A DNA stretch of 41,765 bases from contig JAEEYO010000037.1 in assembly GCA_016288205.1 (NCBI GenBank), positions 1 through 41,765 of the forward strand, in the 5' to 3' direction. Within the stretch, counting starts at the first letter, position 1. Every line of letters begins with the position of its first letter. The stretch is from Treponema sp. Its GTDB lineage: Bacteria; Spirochaetota; Spirochaetia; Treponematales; Treponemataceae. A program made the translations under genes and the position numbers. The notes beneath the pieces are model-generated. The model was not told the DNA's origin. It made no database searches and was given only the letters and a program-made list of their open reading frames with translations. Positions 7,488-14,716 of this stretch are shown one piece after another.

Positions 7488-7520
7488 ATGACATTTAAGC
7501 AGGAGTTGTACCCACAGTGA
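7488..7520 (+). CDS. Possible 10-codon upstream ORF overlapping potA
   Basis: ATG at 7488 opens MTFKQELYPQ and stops at TGA 7518-7520. That stop overlaps the potA GTG start (GTGA), the geometry of translational coupling. The AGGAG of potA lies inside this small ORF. No Shine-Dalgarno precedes its ATG, so its translation is uncertain. A TTGACA at 7431-7436 could belong to a nearer potA promoter, but no convincing -10 follows it. Confidence 0.3.
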   Translation: MTFKQELYPQ

Positions 7521-8707
7521 ACGGAAGTACAGTTTCTATTGACCATGTCTCCAAGCATTTCGGAGATTTCCACGCCTTGGACGACATCAACATAACCATC
7601 AAGCAGGGAGAGTTCTTTTCCCTCTTGGGTCCATCCGGATGCGGCAAGACCACATTGCTCCGCATTATCGCAGGATTTGAGTTTCCTGATGAAGGAGCGG
7701 TTCTTTTCGACGATCAGAACGTAGTTCCCCTGCCCCCCAACAAGAGACAGAGCAACACGGTTTTCCAGAGTTACGCGCTTTTCCCCCATCTCAGCGTTTA
7801 CGAAAACGTGGCATTCCCACTCCGGCTGAAGAAAGTGGACAAAGCCACAATAGATGAGAAAGTCACCCATTACCTTAAGCTCGTCCAGCTTGAGCAGCAC
7901 ATGCACAAAAAGCCCAACCAGCTCTCCGGAGGACAGAGACAGAGGGTAGCCATCGCACGCGCACTGATTAACGAGCCGAAAGTCCTTCTGCTTGACGAGC
8001 CCCTTTCCGCACTTGACGCAAAACTCAGGTCCAACCTCCTCGTTGACCTTGACGCACTGCATGACAAAATCGGAATCACATTCATATATGTCACTCACGA
8101 CCAGAGCGAGGCACTTGCGGTCAGCGACAGGATTGCCGTAATGAACCAGGGACACGTCCTCCAGGTGGGAACCCCGTTCGAGATTTACGAAAGCCCGGCC
8201 ACCCAGTTCGTCGCACAGTTCATCGGAGAGACCAACCTCTTTGAGAGCACTGTCGTAAACTGCGAGCCGTACAAATCACCCAAGGGAGAAGAAGAGTACA
8301 TGGTCACTCTCAACACACCTGCCCTCGGAATGCAGGCACAGCTCACGGGAGAGACCGCAGCCACACGCGAGGAAGACAAGAACATCCTTGTGACGGATTA
8401 CGAGGAGACCAAGCCCGGACAGAAGATTGCATTCACCGTACGCCCGGAAAAAATCCGCATCACTTTGGACGAGCCGAAAATCAACGGACGAAAGGACATC
8501 AATGTATTCAAGGGAGTCGTTGAGGAGCCAATCTACACCGGATTCCAGTCCAAATTCTACGTGCGTCTTGAGAACGGTTCCATAGTGAAGGTGTTCAAGC
8601 AGCACATCAACTATCTGGATGACGGTCCGGAGATTGCGTGGAAAGATACCGTCTACATCTCATGGGCGGCAGAGGACGGCTACATCGTCGAGGACATCAA
8701 TAAATGA
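7517..8707 (+). CDS. potA: Spermidine/putrescine ABC transporter, ATP-binding subunit
   Basis: The 396-residue protein starts at GTG with AGGAG 11 nt upstream; no in-frame ATG is better placed. It has Walker A GPSGCGKTT (38-46), the Q-loop in VFQSYALFPH (about 82), the signature LSGGQRQR (136-143), Walker B VLLLDEPLSALD (156-167) and the H-loop THD. A C-terminal TOBE-type regulatory domain follows. It hydrolyses ATP on the cytoplasmic side of the PotABC importer. The stop overlaps the potB ATG (ATGA), so the genes are translationally coupled. The long structured leader upstream probably controls the operon. Substrate is assigned by family similarity and by potB/potC context; other oligocation or iron importers of the same family are less likely. 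Confidence 0.92.
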   Translation: MNGSTVSIDHVSKHFGDFHALDDINITIKQGEFFSLLGPSGCGKTTLLRIIAGFEFPDEGAVLFDDQNVVPLPPNKRQSNTVFQSYALFPHLSVYENVAFPLRLKKVDKATIDEKVTHYLKLVQLEQHMHKKPNQLSGGQRQRVAIARALINEPKVLLLDEPLSALDAKLRSNLLVDLDALHDKIGITFIYVTHDQSEALAVSDRIAVMNQGHVLQVGTPFEIYESPATQFVAQFIGETNLFESTVVNCEPYKSPKGEEEYMVTLNTPALGMQAQLTGETAATREEDKNILVTDYEETKPGQKIAFTVRPEKIRITLDEPKINGRKDINVFKGVVEEPIYTGFQSKFYVRLENGSIVKVFKQHINYLDDGPEIAWKDTVYISWAAEDGYIVEDINK

Positions 8708-9729
8708 GCGAAAAGGAAAAGGCACCAAAACAGTCCGCTGACCTGAAATTTGCGTCGGCGGCCCACGGAGCGAAATACAAGAAAGCGAACCCCGGACCCT
8801 TCTACGCATGGCCAATGGGACTCTGGTTCTCAATCTTCTTCATCGTGCCCATCATAATCATCGTGGCATATTCATTTATGACCCGTGACGTTTACGGTGG
8901 AGTAGAGGCAAAGTTCACCTTGAAGGCATACAAGCAGATGCTGGATCCGGCCTATGGAAAAATCTTCCTGCGCACACTCTGGATCGCAACATTCTCAAGC
9001 GTGGTCTCCATACTGATCGCGCTCCCCTGCGGATATGCCATGGCAAGAAGCAAGCACCAGACTCTCTTTTTGATTCTGGTAATCATACCGTTTTTGACCA
9101 ACAGCCTCATCCGTATTTTCGCATGGATGACGATTCTCGGCGACAACGGACTTCTCAACGGAATCCTTCATTTCTTCTGGAAGATTGGACACGCCATCGG
9201 ACTCGGAGCAAAGGACGCGACGTTCACACCGCACAAATTCATGTTCACACAGGGAGCGATCATCCTCGTAAGCATCTACATGTACCTGCCATACGCCATC
9301 CTCCCAATCTTCACCGCCGTGGACAGATTCGATTTCAGCCTGCTTGAGGCCGCACGTGACCTCGGAGCCACGAAGATTCAGTCCATGACAAAGATTCTTA
9401 TTCCCGGAGTTAAGAGCGGAATAATCAGCGCGTTGATTTTCACCTTCATCCCCATTTTCGGATCCTACACGGTTCCCCAGATGGTCGGTGGAAAGGACAG
9501 CTATATGCTCGGAAACATCATAGTCGATCAAGTGCAGAAAGTCCGCAACTGGCCTCTTGCCTCAGCGTTCAGTCTCGTAATCACGATCATCTCCATGGTC
9601 GCCATTCTCTGGATGCTCGCCTCAAACAAAAAGGAAGCCAACCTCAAGAAGGTATCCACCAAGGAAGATGTGGCTGCGAACACAAACACTCCCCTTCTCG
9701 CGGGAAACACACTCGGAGGCGTTAAATGA
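8704..9729 (+). CDS. potB: Spermidine/putrescine ABC transporter permease PotB
   Basis: The 341-residue inner-membrane permease has an unusually long hydrophilic N-terminus (about 30 residues) before the first membrane segment (MGLWFSIFFIVPIIIIVAYS). Several further segments follow, and the cytoplasmic EAA loop LEAARDLGATKIQSMTKILIPGV contacts PotA. A family-typical PQMVGGKDSYMLGNII segment is present. The tail is charged. The gene overlaps both potA (ATGA, 4 nt) and potC (ATGA, 4 nt), which marks a tight operon. Confidence 0.92.
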   Translation: MSEKEKAPKQSADLKFASAAHGAKYKKANPGPFYAWPMGLWFSIFFIVPIIIIVAYSFMTRDVYGGVEAKFTLKAYKQMLDPAYGKIFLRTLWIATFSSVVSILIALPCGYAMARSKHQTLFLILVIIPFLTNSLIRIFAWMTILGDNGLLNGILHFFWKIGHAIGLGAKDATFTPHKFMFTQGAIILVSIYMYLPYAILPIFTAVDRFDFSLLEAARDLGATKIQSMTKILIPGVKSGIISALIFTFIPIFGSYTVPQMVGGKDSYMLGNIIVDQVQKVRNWPLASAFSLVITIISMVAILWMLASNKKEANLKKVSTKEDVAANTNTPLLAGNTLGGVK

Positions 9730-10589
9730 AAAATCCATTCAAACTGTTTCTGAAAAAACAGAGACCCTCCGAACCTGCCCGCCATGCGAAACGCGACTGG
9801 AAAAAACACGAGGGACGCATCACTTTCTCAAAGACCGTGCTCGCGCTCTCACTGATGTTCCTTTTCATACCGCTGTTCGTAATAATTTTCTTTTCGTTCA
9901 ACGCATCCAAGGACACCAACTTCACGGGATTTTCCTTCGTGTGGTACGAAAAGCTTTTCCTTGACTCAAACGACCTGTGGTCATCGCTCTGGAACAGTAT
10001 GCTCGTTGCGGTAACGTCATCACTCACTGCAACCGTCCTGGGTACACTGGCGGCGATCGGAATCACATGGTACAAATTCTTCGGAAAGGGATACATCCAG
10101 TCAATCAGCTTTTTGCCGATGGTTCTTCCCGAGGTAATCATGGGAATCTCCCTGCTGATTTTTTTCAGCGGAATCAAGATGTCGCTCGGCCTGCTCACAA
10201 TCTACATCGCGCACACGACCTTCTGTATGCCGTTCGTATATCTGATGGTCAGCGCAAGAATCGATGAGTTCGACTACTCAATCATTGAGGCGAGCCACGA
10301 TCTTGGAGCCACGGAGATACAGACCCTGTTCAAGGTGATTATCCCCGCGATCATGCCCGGAATCATCTCTGGATTTATGATGAGCGTAACAATGTCCCTT
10401 GAGGATTATGTAATCACCTTCCTCGTAAGCGGTCCCGGAAGCACGACCCTCCCACTCTACGTCTACTCGATGATCCGATTCGGCGTGAGTCCCGTAATCA
10501 ACTCGCTGTCCTTCGTCCTGATTCTGATAATCTGCTCGCTGACAATTCTTCTCAGAAACGGACTCAAGAACTTCGCGTCATCACACTAA
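9726..10589 (+). CDS. potC: Spermidine/putrescine ABC transporter permease PotC
   Basis: The 287-residue permease has a basic N-terminal tail, a first membrane segment around 40-60 (VLALSLMFLFIPLFVIIFFS) and the EAA loop IEASHDLGATEIQTLFKVIIPAIMPGI. It forms the channel with PotB. It is the last gene of the coupled potABC unit: a heptad-repeat pair follows the stop and the next gene has its own promoter. No potD substrate-binding gene is attached. Confidence 0.92.
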   Translation: MKNPFKLFLKKQRPSEPARHAKRDWKKHEGRITFSKTVLALSLMFLFIPLFVIIFFSFNASKDTNFTGFSFVWYEKLFLDSNDLWSSLWNSMLVAVTSSLTATVLGTLAAIGITWYKFFGKGYIQSISFLPMVLPEVIMGISLLIFFSGIKMSLGLLTIYIAHTTFCMPFVYLMVSARIDEFDYSIIEASHDLGATEIQTLFKVIIPAIMPGIISGFMMSVTMSLEDYVITFLVSGPGSTTLPLYVYSMIRFGVSPVINSLSFVLILIICSLTILLRNGLKNFASSH

Positions 10590-10590
10590 G

Positions 10591-10680
10591 CAAGTTGAAA
10601 GTGGAAAACGGAAAGTGGAGAGTGAAAAAAAATCACCCAGCTTTCATCTTTCCACTTTCAACTCTCAACTCTCCACTTCC
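10591..10680. repeat. Heptad repeat block, inverted pair, after potC
   Basis: The left arm is purine-rich (GTTGAAAGTGGAAAACGG) and the right arm is the complementary form ending in CTCCACTTCC. The arms can form a long hairpin. The block starts two bases after the potC stop. Confidence 0.75.
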
Positions 10681-10689
10681 CCCCTCCTC

Positions 10690-10718
10690 TTCCCAAAAAT
10701 CAAATTATATTCTATAAT
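10690..10718 (+). promoter_or_regulatory. Promoter of the lipoprotein gene after potC
   Basis: TTCCCA (10690-10695), a 17-bp spacer and consensus TATAAT (10713-10718). Only 7 nt (TTGAGAC) separate the -10 from the ATG at 10726 and there is no GGAGG, so the mRNA is probably leaderless. Confidence 0.6.
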
Positions 10719-10725
10719 TTGAGAC

Positions 10726-11481
10726 ATGAAAAAGAACATAAGCATTGCAATCATCTCGACTATCGCTCTCTCTCTCATGGTTTTGACCGCATCATGCAAA
10801 AATAAAAACAAGAACGCGGGGCAGGTTCAGAGCAATCTTCCAGACGCAGAGGAACAGGCCGAGCAAAAAAAATATACGAATGAGAACGGCGCAATCTGCG
10901 TAATTTTCGGATACGGATTCAACAACGACGAATTCTACAATGATGCCATAGAAAAACTCGGGGCAATCTACGGAATGGACGAGGAGGGAGGACTGATTTA
11001 CGCCCTTCGCTACCCGGATGATTTCAAGTCAAAGATTGACAATCTGTATGAGAAGGTAGATAAGAAAAATCTGCGCGGAATGATTTTCCTTGGTGCGCCC
11101 GAAAACACATACTTGACCCTCTATAAAATAAAGGAGACAATCTACGGAGACGCGGACATCCCGTACTCAATCTTTTCCTTCTTTCCTCAGGACGACACTC
11201 TGGGGCAGGAATCCATCTGTGACCTCGTCGTTGAATACGACCGATCTGCAGCGGAGGAAGCCGCGACCACGGAAATAGAAGTCCCGATTGACGACAACGC
11301 GGAAAAGGTCGTAATCTCGGCCATAGAATACATGGCGAACATAATCGGCCACATGAAGATGGACGGAAACCTGCACGAGCGAGTCCAGACAATAGTGGGA
11401 CCGAACAACAGAATCCACCGCTACACGGACAGGGACTCAGGCATCCAGGCACTGAACCATTATGTCATGGAGAAACGCTGA
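10726..11481 (+). CDS. Unrecognised lipoprotein, possible periplasmic binding-like fold
   Basis: The 251-residue protein has a lipoprotein signal (MKKNISIAIISTIALSLMVLTASC, Cys24) and a Lys/Asn-rich linker. The body has alternating beta-alpha character (GAICVIFGYGFNNDEFYNDAI, NLRGMIFLGAPENTY) that resembles type I periplasmic binding proteins. It does not resemble PotD, so it is not a clear binding partner for PotABC although it sits where potD might be expected. Its stop overlaps the next ATG (TGATG), coupling it to the phosphoesterase gene. I cannot assign a function. Confidence 0.8.
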   Translation: MKKNISIAIISTIALSLMVLTASCKNKNKNAGQVQSNLPDAEEQAEQKKYTNENGAICVIFGYGFNNDEFYNDAIEKLGAIYGMDEEGGLIYALRYPDDFKSKIDNLYEKVDKKNLRGMIFLGAPENTYLTLYKIKETIYGDADIPYSIFSFFPQDDTLGQESICDLVVEYDRSAAEEAATTEIEVPIDDNAEKVVISAIEYMANIIGHMKMDGNLHERVQTIVGPNNRIHRYTDRDSGIQALNHYVMEKR

Positions 11482-12188
11482 TGTCTTGCCGCAACACGTT
11501 GACTCAGGACGAGGAATCATCAATTCTCGGCTCTAAGGCTGCGATAGAGAATCTTGCGGAAAAAGATGAGGCGCAGGTGCTTCTGATTTCAGATTCCCAC
11601 GGTCATCCCGACAATTTTTTCCGTGCGGTTGAGGAAAGGGGCAAATACATGGACGCCCTGCTTTTTTGCGGAGACGGAATCTCTGACATAAGCGCGCTGA
11701 TTTCAAAGGCAATCAGGACAAAAAAATTCGCCGAGCTGATTCCACCTGTCATCGCTTTCGTCAGGGGCAACAATGACCAGGATCTGTACGCCGTGATGAA
11801 TCCGCTCCGTGAGACAAATCCCGAGGCTCCCTACTACACCGAGCTTTATGTTCCTCTGAGCATGGACATGAACATAGCGGGAATGAAAGTCTACATGGCG
11901 CACGGACACAGGCACGGAGTTTACTCAGGACTTTCCGCATTCACACAGAATGCAAACGCAAACGGAGCAAACGTCGCTTTCTACGGACACACCCATTACG
12001 CCATGTCGCTTTATGAGGACGGCATTTTCATCGCGAATCCCGGAAGCTGCACACTCCCGCGCGGAGGACAGTCCCCGAGCTATGCCATACTCAACTTTAT
12101 CCGTGGAGAAAAAATCCCCACCTGCTCCTTCTTCAAAATTAGCCCATCAGGAAGCGACTCCTTCAATCCGCTGCCATGCCCCTGGTAA
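11481..12188 (+). CDS. YfcE/MJ0936-type metallophosphoesterase
   Basis: The 235-residue cytoplasmic protein has the five calcineurin-type metal motifs in order: SDSHG (about 37-41), GDGISD, GNND, HGH and GHTH. Family members are Mn-dependent phosphodiesterases active on model substrates; a physiological substrate is generally unknown. It has an extra N-terminal stretch of about 30 residues before the first beta strand and a Pro/Ser-rich tail. Translation is coupled to the preceding lipoprotein through TGATG. The stop is followed at once by a heptad repeat. Confidence 0.85.
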   Translation: MSCRNTLTQDEESSILGSKAAIENLAEKDEAQVLLISDSHGHPDNFFRAVEERGKYMDALLFCGDGISDISALISKAIRTKKFAELIPPVIAFVRGNNDQDLYAVMNPLRETNPEAPYYTELYVPLSMDMNIAGMKVYMAHGHRHGVYSGLSAFTQNANANGANVAFYGHTHYAMSLYEDGIFIANPGSCTLPRGGQSPSYAILNFIRGEKIPTCSFFKISPSGSDSFNPLPCPW

Positions 12189-12219
12189 GTGGAAAGATGA
12201 GAGTGGAGAGATGAAAGCT
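12186..12219 (+). repeat. Heptad repeat after the phosphoesterase gene
   Basis: The purine-rich units GTGGAAA and GTGGAGA begin in the stop codon of the phosphoesterase gene. The block ends with GATGAAAGCTT, similar to the GAAAGCTGGG end of other copies. Confidence 0.65.
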
Positions 12220-12228
12220 TAGGGATGG

Positions 12229-12912
12229 CTATAATTTCTTTTTTGCTAGATATTTATACAGATTTTTCTTAAAATCCCTTGCAGAATGAAAAAACTCAAG
12301 TTCAGACTTTGAAAATGCATTACGTTCTGCCTTGTCATTTGTCAGTTCCATGGTGCAAATCAAATCCGCAACCTGAAAAAGTTTATAGTCAGCAGGTTGA
12401 ACTTTTCTCATTTCTACATTTGAAAAAAGTTTTGTAAAAACAGAATTAAGAATCTTTGTAAGTTGACTCTGACCGTAATCGTAATAGTTTATTATCAAAT
12501 CAAATGAACTAAAAAAATCATAGTGTTTTTTTAACTCATCGGCTATAACCTTAAACAATTTTTCAGCGTAGGCGGTTTCATCATCCAGACATTCTGCCTT
12601 ATTGATTTTTGGACAAATATAATGGATATCGAGGCCTCGTATAAAATGAAATAGAGAATTGAAAAGTGATTTCCGAGTCTCCATCAGATCATTTTGATAA
12701 AACGATTCCTTTCGGATAATCGGCCCCGTATGAATGGCGTGCTGCGGATAACCAAGTCTTTCCAAATGCTCATCAAGCCGCTTTATATTTTCAGAAATAT
12801 CAATTGACTGGTCATGTAAGACCATCGCAACATAATAATTGGGAGAATGAAAATCATAAGGTCCAAAATCGCCTGATTCGTCAATAAAAATACTCAGCAC
12901 TTTCTTAGGCAC
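12229..12912 (-). CDS. DUF3800 family protein
   Basis: The 227-residue protein opens with the DUF3800 signature SIFIDESGDFG and has the matching C-terminal Asp-containing segment QVADLICTMEL. The fold is thought to be RNase H-like with Asp/Glu metal ligands, so a nuclease role is possible; members are frequent in mobile and defence regions. Start is GTG at 12912 with GGGAG 6 nt upstream. The gene is AT-richer than its neighbours, which suggests transfer. It has its own consensus promoter and an 80-nt structured leader that ends in a terminator just before the Shine-Dalgarno (see the leader RNA entry). It is convergent with the phosphoesterase gene. Confidence 0.85.
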   Translation of the reverse strand: MPKKVLSIFIDESGDFGPYDFHSPNYYVAMVLHDQSIDISENIKRLDEHLERLGYPQHAIHTGPIIRKESFYQNDLMETRKSLFNSLFHFIRGLDIHYICPKINKAECLDDETAYAEKLFKVIADELKKHYDFFSSFDLIINYYDYGQSQLTKILNSVFTKLFSNVEMRKVQPADYKLFQVADLICTMELTNDKAERNAFSKSELEFFHSARDFKKNLYKYLAKKKL

Positions 12913-12923
12913 AATATTCTCCC

Positions 12924-13005
12924 AAAAAAACTGGCGGGGTAATTCCCCGCCTTTCGATGGACCTGGAACAGGATCTGTTCAGCCCAATGTAATCTTGCGA
13001 TTACA
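12924..13005 (-). ncRNA. Three-hairpin leader RNA of the DUF3800 gene, ends in a terminator
   Basis: From the predicted start near 13005 (minus strand) the RNA has: TGTAATC-GCAA-GATTACA (12988-13005), a perfect 7-bp stem with a GNRA loop right at the 5' end; an AACAG/CTGTT hairpin (12966-12980, extendable to 8 bp with one bulge); and GGCGGGG-AATTA-CCCCGCC (12933-12951) followed by seven T, an intrinsic terminator. About 6 nt later is the GGGAG of the DUF3800 gene. Structured RNA motifs upstream of DUF3800 genes have been reported from comparative surveys; whether this is one of those motifs needs a covariance-model search. Confidence 0.65.
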
Positions 13006-13011
13006 ATCATA

Positions 13012-13040
13012 AATATAATGCAAAACATCTCTACTGTCAA
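13012..13040 (-). promoter_or_regulatory. Consensus promoter of the DUF3800 leader RNA
   Basis: TTGACA (13035-13040), a 17-bp spacer and TATATT (13012-13017). The expected start near 13005 coincides with the first base of hairpin 1. Confidence 0.8.
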
Positions 13041-13067
13041 GCAAAAAAAGAAATTTTAAAACACTTT

Positions 13068-14549
13068 TTACCCTATCAGGCTCCTGATTTTTTTCGCTAC
13101 GGGCTCGCAGGTAAGGTCAACACCGAGCTTTTTGAAAATCTTCCGGTCCACCTCGCTCAGCATTACGGTCGTGTGCACCTGGCATCCGGCAAGTTTGGGA
13201 AGCTGCTCCAAGGCAAGGCGACAGTTATCGCTCGTAACGGAGAGCATGGAAAGGGCCACAAGAACCTCGTCGGTATGCAGCCTGGGGTTGTGTCCGCGAA
13301 GATATGTCACTTTCATCTTTTGAATCGGCTCGACCATCTCGGCAGGAATCAGTTTCACGGAATGATCAATTCCCGCAATGTGCTTAAGCGCGTTCAAAAT
13401 CAATGCGGCAGACGCACCGAAAAGCTCCGATGTCTTTGAAGTGATTATGGTTCCGTCCTGCAGTTCAATCGCGGCGGCAGGTGCCTTTTCCTTTATGCCC
13501 CTCTCTTTCGCGGCCTCGGTAACTTTGCGGTCGGATGCGCTGACTTTCGCCTGTTTCATCAGAAGCTCAATTTTCTGAACCTCCTCCTCTGTGGCCTTTC
13601 CCTCCACGAGCAGATTCAAAGTCGAATAGTAACGCCGGATAATCTCCTGCTTTGAAGCCTCACAGCAAGCGTCATCATCCACAATGCAGTAGCCCGCCAT
13701 GTTCACGCCCATGTCCGTCGGTGACTTGTACGGATTCTCGCCGTAGATTCCCTCGAAGATTGCGTTGAGCACCGGGAAAATCTCAATGTCCCTGTTGTAG
13801 TTCACCGTGGTCTTTCCGTAAGCCTCAAGATGGAAGGGATCGATCATGTTCACGTCATTCAAATCAGCGGTCGCGGCCTCGTAAGCCATGTTCACAGGAT
13901 GCTTCAAGGGCAGGTTCCAGATTGGGAAAGTCTCGAACTTCGCGTATCCCGCCTTCACTCCCCTCTTGTTCTCGTGGTAGAGCTGACTCAAGCATGTCGC
14001 CATTTTTCCGCTTCCGGGTCCCGGGGCAGTCACAACAACCAAAGGACGAGTAGTCTCAATATAATCATTTTTTCCGTAGCCCTCGTCGCTGTCAATAAGG
14101 GCCACGTTTGACGGATACCCCTCTATGGTATAATGGCAGTATGTGTTGATTTTCATCTTCTTGAGCCTTGACCTGAATGCCTTGGCCGCTTCCTGTCCCG
14201 AGTAGTGGGTGATTACCACGCTTCCCACCATGAGTCCTCTGCTCTGGAACTCATCACGAAGACGAAGCACGTCCTTGTCGTAGGTGATTCCCAAATCTCC
14301 GCGCACCTTGTTTTTCTCAATGTCCACCGCGCTGATTACGATTACAATCTCAGCATAATCCGCAAGCTGCATGAGCATCCTGAGTTTACTGTCCGGCTGA
14401 AATCCCGGAAGAACCCGCGCCGCATGATAATCGTCAAAAAGCTTGCCACCGAATTCCAGATAGAGCTTATCGCCAAATTTGGCAATCCTTTCCTTGATGT
14501 GTTCTGATTGAATCTTTAAATACTTGTCGTTGTCAAATCCCGTTTTCAT
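13068..14549 (-). CDS. DUF1846 family protein
   Basis: The start is the ATG at 14549 (MKTGFDNDKYLKIQSEHIKE), which gives 493 residues, the usual family length. The frame stays open upstream to 14666, but that part is the translation of a heptad repeat and a terminator and lies upstream of the promoter. Recognisable family segments are FGGKLFDDYHAARVLPGF, an RGDLGITYDKDVLRL stretch, VTAPGPGSGKMATCLSQLYHE (a P-loop-like GPGSGK) and a CxxxCxxx-like MAGYCIVDDDACCEASKQEIIRRY region. DUF1846 is conserved in Firmicutes and spirochaetes; its biochemical role is not established. The -10 lies 10 nt before the ATG and there is no Shine-Dalgarno. Confidence 0.85.
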   Translation of the reverse strand: MKTGFDNDKYLKIQSEHIKERIAKFGDKLYLEFGGKLFDDYHAARVLPGFQPDSKLRMLMQLADYAEIVIVISAVDIEKNKVRGDLGITYDKDVLRLRDEFQSRGLMVGSVVITHYSGQEAAKAFRSRLKKMKINTYCHYTIEGYPSNVALIDSDEGYGKNDYIETTRPLVVVTAPGPGSGKMATCLSQLYHENKRGVKAGYAKFETFPIWNLPLKHPVNMAYEAATADLNDVNMIDPFHLEAYGKTTVNYNRDIEIFPVLNAIFEGIYGENPYKSPTDMGVNMAGYCIVDDDACCEASKQEIIRRYYSTLNLLVEGKATEEEVQKIELLMKQAKVSASDRKVTEAAKERGIKEKAPAAAIELQDGTIITSKTSELFGASAALILNALKHIAGIDHSVKLIPAEMVEPIQKMKVTYLRGHNPRLHTDEVLVALSMLSVTSDNCRLALEQLPKLAGCQVHTTVMLSEVDRKIFKKLGVDLTCEPVAKKIRSLIG

Positions 14550-14559
14550 ACGGAACTTT

Positions 14560-14588
14560 ATTATAGAAGAAACTTTGAAAAAAATCAA
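14560..14588 (-). promoter_or_regulatory. Promoter of the DUF1846 gene
   Basis: TTGATT (14583-14588), a 17-bp spacer and consensus TATAAT (14560-14565). The ATG is only 10 nt downstream, so the leader would be about 3-4 nt. Confidence 0.75.
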
Positions 14589-14592
14589 GACA

Positions 14593-14632
14593 AGCGTTGA
14601 AAGTGGAAAGTGGAAAGTGGAAAACGGAAAGA
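14593..14632 (+). repeat. Heptad repeat between the GH94 and DUF1846 genes
   Basis: Four units of the type GTGGAAA end in AACGGAAAGA on the plus strand. This is the one copy whose purine-rich strand is opposite to the flanking genes (both minus). Confidence 0.7.
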
Positions 14633-14633
14633 T

Positions 14634-14681
14634 AAAAAAAAGGAATCCTGAGTTGCGACTTGGCAAACAGAGGATTCCTTT
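14634..14681 (-). terminator. Terminator of the GH94 gene
   Basis: AAAGGAATCCT and its exact complement AGGATTCCTTT (14639-14649 and 14671-14681) form an 11-bp stem with a 21-nt loop. On the minus strand it runs into eight T. Confidence 0.9.
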
Positions 14682-14716
14682 CCAGCTTCAAATTATGGCA
14701 TAGTTGCCCTTAAAAA

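Noticed and set aside
12924..13005. DUF3800 leader as a type III toxin-antitoxin RNA
   Set aside because: There is no tandem array of antitoxin repeats before the terminator, and DUF3800 is not a ToxN-type fold.
14550..14666. N-terminal extension of the DUF1846 frame that looks like a hydrophobic signal segment
   Set aside because: It is the translation of a heptad repeat and part of the GH94 terminator, lies upstream of a consensus promoter, and has no ribosome site. The family normally starts at MKTGF.
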